Of a stretch of DNA of 64,000 nt, positions 34,313-41,792 are shown piece after piece (the first letter of the stretch is position 1; every line of letters begins with the position of its first letter). Under the pieces are notes generated by a model. It had not been told where the DNA came from, made no database searches, and saw only the letters and a program-made list of their open reading frames with translations. Source of the DNA: a bacterium (GTDB lineage Bacteria; Eisenbacteria; RBG-16-71-46; CAIMUX01); contig JAUIHP010000003.1 in NCBI GenBank assembly GCA_030431975.1, forward strand, positions 248,001-312,000, given 5' to 3'. The translations under genes were made by a program, and so were the position numbers.

Positions 34313-35295
34313 GCACGAAGTCGCGAAACGAGTTCGTCCACTTCGTCAGTCCGCTCGAGAAAGTTCGCTTTCTCAGAAGCTTCGGTCCCATGGGGCGGCT
34401 GCCGTTCGAGGAGCTGGCTGTCGTGGCGCAGAATCTGTCCGAACGTGCCTTTCGGAGCGGAGAGATGGTCATGCCCAAGGGGGCCGAGGTCGAACGGGCG
34501 ATTATCATCCTGGAAGGGCGGGTGCGACTGGGGGAGGACCGTTACTTTTCTGCAGGGCAGAGTGTCTGCTTCATGCCGATGATGGCGCGTCTACCGATGC
34601 CCGCCGACCTGGTCGCAGAGACCGATGTTGCTGCCATGGTCATGAGAAGGGATGTTCTCCTCGACGTCTATGAAGATCGGTTTCCCATCTTTCTCAATAC
34701 GGTTCGGGCCATCGCCGGCGGTGTGCTCCGGTTGCGAAAACAGATCGCAGACGGTCAGGTCCTGAAGGGTGGGGCGAGCATGGAGAACATCGACGGTCCG
34801 ATCGGGGTCGTCGAGAGGGTCATGACCATGCGAAAGAACGGCGTGTTTCAGGCCGCCCCGCTCGAAGCTTTGCTTCGGATGGCACGGAACCTGGTCGAGG
34901 TCCGGCCCACCAAGGGAACGACGATGTGGCGTCGCGACGATCCCTCCGGGCACATTCTCATCGTTGCGAAGGGAAGCCTCCGTTGCGAGCTGGCCGACGG
35001 TCGGGTCTTTCACGCAAGGAACGGCTATCCAACCGGCAACCTCGAGTCCCTGGCCAGAGAACCTCGTTGGTACCAAGCGGTCGTCGAGGAGGAGCCGTGC
35101 GTGCTGTTGAAGTCGCACACGGAGGAGTTCCTGGATGTCATGGAGGACAACTTCGATCTGGCCTCGGACTTTCTTGCCGCGATGGCGAGGAATCTCATGC
35201 GGTCACTAGAGGACGTGGATGTGGAAGCGCTTCTGCAGAAGGCGACGATGGCGGAAGAAACCTTCATTCCCGAGACCATTGCACCGAAGCCCTAG
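34309..35295 (+). CDS. Protein with two cyclic-nucleotide-binding-like domains
   Basis: A 328-residue protein, translationally coupled to the transporter gene (ATGA overlap). Residues 20-140 (LRSFGPMGRLPFEELAVVAQNLSERAFRSGEMVMPKGAEVERAIIILEGRVRL) and 175-300 (VFQAAPLEALLRMARNLVEVRPTKGTTMWRRDDPSGHILIVAKGSLRCEL) each have the jelly-roll order of a cNMP-binding domain. The phosphate-binding cassette (GExAxx) is not clear in either, so real nucleotide binding is doubtful. The likely role is to regulate or associate with the transporter, inferred from the overlap. The C-terminal helix (LAAMARNLMRSLEDVDVEALLQKA) could be a coupling or dimer helix. Confidence 0.8.
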   Translation: MSTKSRNEFVHFVSPLEKVRFLRSFGPMGRLPFEELAVVAQNLSERAFRSGEMVMPKGAEVERAIIILEGRVRLGEDRYFSAGQSVCFMPMMARLPMPADLVAETDVAAMVMRRDVLLDVYEDRFPIFLNTVRAIAGGVLRLRKQIADGQVLKGGASMENIDGPIGVVERVMTMRKNGVFQAAPLEALLRMARNLVEVRPTKGTTMWRRDDPSGHILIVAKGSLRCELADGRVFHARNGYPTGNLESLAREPRWYQAVVEEEPCVLLKSHTEEFLDVMEDNFDLASDFLAAMARNLMRSLEDVDVEALLQKATMAEETFIPETIAPKP

Positions 35296-35475
35296 CCCGG
35301 ACTCCAACGGACTGTAACCAGGGGTCCACGGGTCCGAGATGTCACCGTCGGATTCGTATCCGGCTGGTTATCTGCTATCCTCAAGTTGACGACGACGACT
35401 CTCGCAGGAACGTTCCGCTGAGGCGACCGGCCCTCTCAGGTCACGTCAGCCCAGAACACAGACGGAGGTTCTCAA

Positions 35476-36249
35476 ATGACTCGTTTTTCTGTCACCGCCC
35501 TCTTCGGCCTCGCTGCCCTTTGCGTTTCGAGTTCGCCCGGCCAGGCTGGTCCCAACTCCAATGGTGCACTGATCCTCGCAACACCCGACGTTGTCTTCTG
35601 TCAGGCAGACTGCGGCATGATCGATCTGTCGAACTGCGAGGACGCCGTGACCAACCTACCTGGATACACCCCTGACGCCGATCTCTGGTTTGTCATGGCA
35701 GCGTTCGCGTCGGATGCCAGCCCACGGGTCACCGGCGTCACATTCGGTGTCGATTTCGATGCCTCGACCGTTTTCCTCGCCGACTTTGCGGCGTGCGGAG
35801 ACTTCGAACTCGCCGACGGAAACTGGCCGGAACCGGGAAGTGGTACGGCGGTGACCTGGAACGAACCGCAGTTCGACCTGCTCAACACCGTGTACTGGTT
35901 CGTCGGGTACGAATACTACGGGAACGACACAGCGTTCGACCTTATCGCCCATCCGGGCCAGGGCGCCTCGTTCGCTGACGACAGTGTCCCCGCCGAACTC
36001 GATCCGATCGAACTGCTCGGCAGCCTGGGTTTCAACGATGATCCCGGAAGTCTTCCCTGCCCTCAGCCGCTGGGCGCAACCGGAGCGTGTTGCTTCTCCG
36101 ATGGATCTTGTCAGACGCTCGACGAGACGGAATGCTCGGGCGGCGGAGGCGAGTACAGAGGGGATGACACTTCGTGCGACCCCAACCCTTGTGGGATCTC
36201 GCCGACCTTTGAGAGTTCCTGGGGAGAGGTCAAGGCTCTCTACCGCTAA
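35476..36249 (+). CDS. Secreted protein with one Cys-rich repeat and C-terminal SWG motif
   Basis: A 257-residue protein. Signal peptide MTRFSVTALFGLAALCVSSSPGQA, then a beta-rich domain (GPNSNGALILATPDVVFCQ ... WFVMAAFASDASPRVTGVTFGVDFD ... IAHPGQGASFADDS). Residues about 210-240 hold one copy of a six-Cys unit (GACCFSDGSCQTLDETECSGGGGEYRGDDTSCDPNPCG). It ends SPTFESSWGEVKALYR. The N-terminal domain is clearly paralogous to the convergent giant protein at 36392-41479 (AGPN start, W-AAF, FGI/FGV, HP, FRDDS/FADDS, DPIE, PG). AGGTTCTCAA just upstream of the ATG is a weak ribosome-binding site. Confidence 0.8.
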   Translation: MTRFSVTALFGLAALCVSSSPGQAGPNSNGALILATPDVVFCQADCGMIDLSNCEDAVTNLPGYTPDADLWFVMAAFASDASPRVTGVTFGVDFDASTVFLADFAACGDFELADGNWPEPGSGTAVTWNEPQFDLLNTVYWFVGYEYYGNDTAFDLIAHPGQGASFADDSVPAELDPIELLGSLGFNDDPGSLPCPQPLGATGACCFSDGSCQTLDETECSGGGGEYRGDDTSCDPNPCGISPTFESSWGEVKALYR

Positions 36250-36291
36250 ACGGTACCTCTGAACGGTCAGCATTCTGAAGATCTGATCCGT

Positions 36292-36328
36292 GAGTAGTTA
36301 CCCGGCTCGGCAGGCTGGGTAGCTACTC
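36292..36328. terminator. Bidirectional hairpin between the two paralogous Cys-rich genes
   Basis: GAGTAGTTACCC (36292-36303) pairs with GGGTAGCTACTC (36317-36328) with one G-U pair, 13-base loop. No T tract follows on the plus strand. It lies between the two convergent stops. Confidence 0.6.
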
Positions 36329-36391
36329 CAACTCATCGGATAGGACCGATGACCGCAAGCTTGTTTCACACCCGCTGTCGTCGTTCGGACC

Positions 36392-39300
36392 TTACCTGAG
36401 AACCGTCAGCTTCAGTGTCCGGCGTAGCGGATGTCCCTCGTCCAGCCAACCGTCGACGCTGACGAAGTAGATTCCCGCCGGCGCCGGCTCGCCCGAAGTC
36501 CGCTCCCGATTCCAAAAAACGGTGTGGCTACCACTTTCATAGAAACTGCGTTCCGACCAGATCCGCTGGCCCGACGGGCTCATGATCTCGATCTGGACCG
36601 GACCCGACTTCCGGGTAACGAAACGGATTGCGGTTCGTTCCGTCGCCGGATTCGGATACAGACTGAGAGCCAGTTCGCTGGTGGGGCCCGGCGTTTCGAC
36701 CGGCCATGCGTCGACGCGGAACTCGTGGATGCCGGGGCTGAGGGCGACGCTGCCCGCCTCGCCAAGATCCCATGACATGTCGCTGCTCACATCGTGGATG
36801 GAGAGTGTCCATCCCTGGCAATCCGTTCCACATCCCTGCGGAGATGACCAGCGAAGGGCGCCGGCCGTGTGAACCTCAGCAACGACGTTCCAGGACAAAG
36901 CCCCCGGCCTGGATCCCGAGTTGTTGGAAGCGGCGCTGTTCCGTGTTGCCCCGAGTGGGTTCCATTCGGAGCGGATCTCTCGGAGAAGCTCCTCTCCGTC
37001 GTGGCCGTAGCTGTTGCCGAGGATGTGAATGCGGGATTGCTGATCGGGCACCGGCGGTGGGAGATAGATGACCGGGAGGGCCCCGCCGATCTCCTGGGCC
37101 TGGTTTCCGACCGACCGTCCGCTGGCGACGCCGACCGAGACCGTGCTCGTCTCGTTGTCGGCACGCAACTCGAGGAAGGACTCCCAAACAAGCTGCGTGT
37201 TGCCCGCGTCGTAGGGTGGATTATCGAAATCGTCTCCGCTTGCGCTCGCGTTTCGTGATTCCGGATTTGCGTCTTCGGCCGGGACCAACAATTCGATCCG
37301 TTCGCTCAACCGGTTCTTGACCCAGGCTCCGCCCCAAATCGACAAGAGCTGGGGCGCCTGCTTGTAACTCCCTCCACCGTCGGGCTCGGCGTCAAAGGCG
37401 AGGATCGACGGAGCGACCCATTCGGTTCCGACGGCCGACGCTTGCGAGAAGGTCAGCGTATCGGCCAAAGCCACGCGCAATCTGGACGGATCGAGGGTGA
37501 TCGGGTGGAAGGACGGATTGCCGATCATGTTCCATCCCGGTTCCAGCTGGATGACGAAGTCCGAGGATCCGTCCGCCGGATGGTTCGAGGATCCATTGAC
37601 CTGCCAAGCCGCGGGATTGACGGTGCCGAGCCAGTAAGCGCGTCCGGGGATGAACCCGCCACGGCTCTGCGGAGTCACCTCGGTGTAGGTTCCCGACGTC
37701 GGATTGAATGTGCCCATTCGCCAGACGCGATCGCTATGTGCTCCAAACGCTGCCTCCAACTTGGAGTAGACGTCGGACCGTCCGGTCACGTCGATCGGCG
37801 CGGAGAGCATGATCCATTGTCCCGAACTCAGAGACGGGCCGGGAACGGCGACACCGCGAACCTGGACGCGCATCGGTTCCGCCGGCGAACCGGCCAGGAG
37901 AACGTCATCGAGTTGGAAGTAACATTCCAGTCCGCGGGGCGTGAAGGCTTCGTCGGAAAGTGGAGCGGACCACAGGTTGCCGTCCCGTGAGAAACCGGAG
38001 ATGGCTTGGAAGTCTTCGGCGCCGCCCAGACGTTGAAAGCCGAGTACGGTCGATGCCGTCCGGTTGACCGTGACCGACCAGGCGCGGTCCCCCTCCGAGC
38101 CGGTCAAGGAGACCACGACGTCCTCGTCGACCCGGCAGGCTTTGGGTTCGCAACTCTCGCCTTCGCCCAGGAAGAGTCCTCCCGCGTTGCCGCAGTCGTC
38201 GCGCGTCAGAAGACTGCACGTCGCGCCGCTGGTGCAACACGGGCCGGACTGCGGGGCGCTACAAGGATTCGGGTCACACTTCGTTTCGTCGCCCTGGTAG
38301 GTCCCCGAAGCGCGACCACAGTCCGCCTCGGTTTGGACCAGGCAACTTCCGCCGTCGTCACAACAGGCTCCCTCGGCCGGTGGCTGCGGACAGGGGTTGG
38401 GCGAGCAACTCGTTTCGTCTCCCTCATAGCTGCCGGATGCGTCGGTACAGTCGCTCGACGTCAGTACGGAGCACGTACCGTCCGACTGACAGCAGGCGCC
38501 TTCCGCCGGAGGTTGCGGACACGGGTTGGGACTACAGGTCGAATCGTCTCCTTCGTAGGAGCCGTCGCCGGTGTCGCACGAGGTCTCGGTCAGGACGTCA
38601 CAGCTCCCGTCCGGGAAGCAGCAGGCGCCGGTGGGGTCCGGACACGGGTTGGGATCGCAGTCCGTGTCGTTCCCCTGGTAGGTCCCGGAGCTCGCGGAGC
38701 AGGCGGTCGCAGTTCCCACGAAACAGGAACGATCGGGAAGGCAACAGGCGCCTTCCGGATCCGGCTGTGGACATGGGTTCGGGTCGCAGTCCGTGCCGTT
38801 GCCTTCGTAGTCGCCGGATGCGGCGGTGCACTGCGCGGCCGTCAGCAGTTCACATCCACCATCTTCTGCACAACATGCGCCCGTCGGTTGCGTGCACGGG
38901 TTGGGACTGCAAGTCGTGTCATTTCCGTTGTAGATCGAGGAGTCCGCGTCACAAGCGGCCTCCGTCTTCACGGTGCAGCTTCCGTCGGTCGCACAGCACG
39001 CGCCTTCCGGCTGCGGGCACGGGTTCGGACTGCAGCTCGTTCCGTGTCCCTGATACGACCCGTCCTCGCCGCTGCAGACTTCCGTTGTGGCAATGGTGCA
39101 GCTTCCATCGTCGGCGCAGCAGGCGCCGGTCGGGTCGGGGCACGGGTTCGGATCACAGACCGTCCCGTTCCCCTGATAGGAACCGGAGTGTGTGTCGCAC
39201 TCCGCGGATGTACGAACGACGCAGCTTCCATCAACGGCGCAGCAGGCGCCGGTTGGGTCCGGGCATGGGTTCGGACTACAAGTCTGACCGTTGCCGAGGT

Positions 39301-41479
39301 AGGAACTTCCCGCAGCCGTGCATGCGGCTGAAGTCTGCACGGAGCACGTTCCGTTGACCGAACAGCACGCTCCCGTCGGCTGTGGGCAGGGATTCGGGCT
39401 ACAAACCGTTTCGTCTCCCTGGTAGGAACCATCGGTGGAACTGCATTCAGCGCTGGTCCGTACGGAACAACTTCCGTCCGCGGCGCAGCAAGCGCCGGTC
39501 GCGTCCGGACAAGGGTCCGGGCTGCACGCGATGTTGTTGCCTTGATAGGTCCCGCGCAGAACCGCGCAGGCCGCTGCGGTGATGACGCTGCAGCTTCCGT
39601 TGTCCCGGCAGCATGCGCCGGTTGGGTCCGGACAGGGATCCGGAGTGCAAACCGTCTCGTTCCCCTGGTAGGCGTCTTCGTTCTCTGAACAGAGCGACGA
39701 CGTCGTCACGTAGCATGTCCCGTCGTCGTTGCAGCAGGCGCCGGTCGGATCGGGACACGGATCAGGACTGCAACTCGTGTTGTCGCCGAGGTAGCTGCCG
39801 CCGCATGCGGCGGCCGTCACGACGGAGCAGTTGCCGTCGAGACAGCAGGCCCCGGTCGGATCCGGACAGGGGTCCGGCGTGCAACTGGTGTCGTCACCGA
39901 GGTAGCTTCCCTCGGCGGCCAGGCACTCCGTACTTGTTTGAGTCGTACACGTGCCGTTGTCCAGACAACAGGCTCCATCCGATTCCGGACACGGGTCGGG
40001 GCTACATGCGATGTCATTGCCTTGATAGGTCCCGCCGCTTGCGGTGCACTGGGCTTCCGTGATCACAGAGCAGCCGGCGGCCAAACAGCAGGCGCCCGTC
40101 GGATCGGGACAGGGATTGGGAGCGCAGGTGGTGCCGTTCCCCATGTAGGTGCCGGAGAGGTTCGAGCAGTCGACTGACGTCTGGACGGAACAGTCTCCGT
40201 CGTCCTTGCAGCAGGCCCCGGTCGGGGGCGCACACGGATTGGGGGAACAGTCCGTGCCGTCGCCCTGGTACGCGTGACCTTGTTGGCTGCACGCGAACGC
40301 AGTGACGAACGTGCACGATCCGTCGCCGGCACAGCAGGCGCCGGAGTCCTCGATCGTGCAGGGATAGGGGACGCAGTCCGAAAAGTCTCCCTCGTAGCTT
40401 CCTCCTGCGATGTTGCAGTTCGCGAACGACATCATCTGGCAGTCGCCACCGGTCAGGCAGCAGGCTCCGACGGGATCACACGGTTCGGGGTTGCAGGTTG
40501 TTCCGGTTCCGAGAAAGTCGCCGTCGCACTCGGTTGCCGACGTGATTCCGCATCCACCGCTGAACCAGCAGCACGCGCCGTCGGAACACGGGTCGGGAGA
40601 GCAGGGAACGAACTCACCCTTGAAGAAGCCCGACTGGAAGGTGCAGTCGTCCCGCGTCGTGAACACGCAGGTCCCGGAACCCAGGCAGCACGCGCCTTCT
40701 TCCTCGCACGGGTTGGGATTGCAGTAGGTCCAATCACCGAGGTAGTCCTCGGTGCAGTTCAAGGAGGTTTCCATGCTGCACTCGCCCGCGGTCGTGCAAC
40801 ACGCTCCGTAGACTTCTCCGAATCCCGGCGGGAGGTTGTTTTCTCCCGGCTGTCCACCAAACCCGACAAAGGAAAACGGCGTTTCGATCGGGTCCTTGTT
40901 TCCGGAGTCGTCACGAAACTCCGTCGCGAGACTGGGGTGAGGCGAGATTTCGAACTTCGTTCCAAGTGAGGCCGCGGTCAGTTCGCCCGCGAACCAGCAT
41001 AGTTCGATGAGCTGGGCTTCCTGCGCAGTGTTCCAACGAAGGTGCGCACCTGATCCCGGGCTGATCGGCCAGGATCCATCGAAGGCCTGATCGTCCGCAT
41101 CAGATCCGAAGTCGATGACAGTGAACTCCGACGGATTGCTCCAGTAGATTCCGAAGGAGACTTCTTTGACGACGGGGCAAGTTTCCGGTGGGAAGGCAGC
41201 CAACACCCACCAAACCTGTGGCACGGTGTCGTTGCGACCGGTCGCATTGAGGAAGCTTCCGTTGCTCTGGCAGTAGGACTCGTTGTCCTGCGGACACTCG
41301 ATCGCGTCGCCGCACTCCATCCCGCTCCAGCCGACGTAGTTTTCCGAAGCGGTGTAGGCCAGAAACTCGTCCGTATGAAAGACGAGCCTGCCTCCGGCGT
41401 TTGGACCGGCGAAGGCTTCACCGAATCCACAAAAGACTATCCATAGCCAACAGAAGGCAAGAAGACGCCTCGTCCCCAT
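36392..41479 (-). CDS. Giant secreted protein with 22 six-Cys repeats and a FlgD-like C-terminal domain
   Basis: A 1695-residue protein. Signal peptide (MGTRRLLAFCWLWIVFCGFGEAFA), an N-terminal beta domain paralogous to that of the convergent gene, then 22 tandem repeats of about 41 residues (GACCxxDGxCxxxTxxxCxxxxGxYxGxxTxCxPNPCPxPT, nt 38120-40807). A non-repetitive beta-rich region follows (VSLTGSEGDRAWSVTVNRT onwards, then FVIQLEPGWNMIGNPSFHP). The end, SLYPNPATERTAIRFVTRKSG ... PAPAGIYFVSVDGWL, is a FlgD-like/type-IX-like tail. Six Cys per repeat imply three disulfides, so folding after export would need thiol-disulfide catalysts. The start at 41479 gives the signal peptide; the longer frame to 41581 does not. 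Confidence 0.9.
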   Translation of the reverse strand: MGTRRLLAFCWLWIVFCGFGEAFAGPNAGGRLVFHTDEFLAYTASENYVGWSGMECGDAIECPQDNESYCQSNGSFLNATGRNDTVPQVWWVLAAFPPETCPVVKEVSFGIYWSNPSEFTVIDFGSDADDQAFDGSWPISPGSGAHLRWNTAQEAQLIELCWFAGELTAASLGTKFEISPHPSLATEFRDDSGNKDPIETPFSFVGFGGQPGENNLPPGFGEVYGACCTTAGECSMETSLNCTEDYLGDWTYCNPNPCEEEGACCLGSGTCVFTTRDDCTFQSGFFKGEFVPCSPDPCSDGACCWFSGGCGITSATECDGDFLGTGTTCNPEPCDPVGACCLTGGDCQMMSFANCNIAGGSYEGDFSDCVPYPCTIEDSGACCAGDGSCTFVTAFACSQQGHAYQGDGTDCSPNPCAPPTGACCKDDGDCSVQTSVDCSNLSGTYMGNGTTCAPNPCPDPTGACCLAAGCSVITEAQCTASGGTYQGNDIACSPDPCPESDGACCLDNGTCTTQTSTECLAAEGSYLGDDTSCTPDPCPDPTGACCLDGNCSVVTAAACGGSYLGDNTSCSPDPCPDPTGACCNDDGTCYVTTSSLCSENEDAYQGNETVCTPDPCPDPTGACCRDNGSCSVITAAACAVLRGTYQGNNIACSPDPCPDATGACCAADGSCSVRTSAECSSTDGSYQGDETVCSPNPCPQPTGACCSVNGTCSVQTSAACTAAGSSYLGNGQTCSPNPCPDPTGACCAVDGSCVVRTSAECDTHSGSYQGNGTVCDPNPCPDPTGACCADDGSCTIATTEVCSGEDGSYQGHGTSCSPNPCPQPEGACCATDGSCTVKTEAACDADSSIYNGNDTTCSPNPCTQPTGACCAEDGGCELLTAAQCTAASGDYEGNGTDCDPNPCPQPDPEGACCLPDRSCFVGTATACSASSGTYQGNDTDCDPNPCPDPTGACCFPDGSCDVLTETSCDTGDGSYEGDDSTCSPNPCPQPPAEGACCQSDGTCSVLTSSDCTDASGSYEGDETSCSPNPCPQPPAEGACCDDGGSCLVQTEADCGRASGTYQGDETKCDPNPCSAPQSGPCCTSGATCSLLTRDDCGNAGGLFLGEGESCEPKACRVDEDVVVSLTGSEGDRAWSVTVNRTASTVLGFQRLGGAEDFQAISGFSRDGNLWSAPLSDEAFTPRGLECYFQLDDVLLAGSPAEPMRVQVRGVAVPGPSLSSGQWIMLSAPIDVTGRSDVYSKLEAAFGAHSDRVWRMGTFNPTSGTYTEVTPQSRGGFIPGRAYWLGTVNPAAWQVNGSSNHPADGSSDFVIQLEPGWNMIGNPSFHPITLDPSRLRVALADTLTFSQASAVGTEWVAPSILAFDAEPDGGGSYKQAPQLLSIWGGAWVKNRLSERIELLVPAEDANPESRNASASGDDFDNPPYDAGNTQLVWESFLELRADNETSTVSVGVASGRSVGNQAQEIGGALPVIYLPPPVPDQQSRIHILGNSYGHDGEELLREIRSEWNPLGATRNSAASNNSGSRPGALSWNVVAEVHTAGALRWSSPQGCGTDCQGWTLSIHDVSSDMSWDLGEAGSVALSPGIHEFRVDAWPVETPGPTSELALSLYPNPATERTAIRFVTRKSGPVQIEIMSPSGQRIWSERSFYESGSHTVFWNRERTSGEPAPAGIYFVSVDGWLDEGHPLRRTLKLTVLR
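38120..40807 (-). repeat. 22 tandem ~123-bp repeats encoding six-Cys modules
   Basis: I count 22 units from GACCTTAGECSMETS to GPCCTSGATCSLLTR. The end units (1-4 and 22) are more divergent than the middle ones, which is expected if the centre expanded by unequal recombination. Each unit has CC, C, C, C, C at fixed spacing. The neighbouring gene at 35476-36249 carries one such unit. Confidence 0.93.
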
Positions 41480-41792
41480 GCGTCGAATCCTCCGATCACG
41501 TCCGGTCCGTGGACGCGCCAGCCCCGGCAAAGGAATGCCAAAACAATGTCCCCTTTGGGTTTCGGCTTCAGTTGGCCACATGGAGAGGCCTTTCTTGTCA
41601 GCACGGACCCGGTCGCGGCAATTCTCGGGTGCCCAGGGAGTCGGCCGTCCCGAACCGTCGTCTGACCCGGGGGGACCTGGCCGTCCGGACCGAAGGCGGA
41701 TCCGCTCTCAAGGGTTCTCCAGAACTGGCCGGAAGCGGCCGATGGTGCGAGGAGGAGTCGCATCATTTGCCCGACGAAGGGGGCTGTTCGGG
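41480..41792. other. Divergent intergenic region between the Cys-rich giant and the kinase gene
   Basis: 313 bases. Both flanking open frames run on into it, but no conserved protein, hairpin or clear promoter box is visible. Both promoters should lie here. Confidence 0.5.

Noticed and set aside
38120-40807. CRISPR-like or satellite array
   Set aside because: The repeats are ~123 bp, keep one reading frame throughout and encode conserved cysteines; there are no unique spacers.
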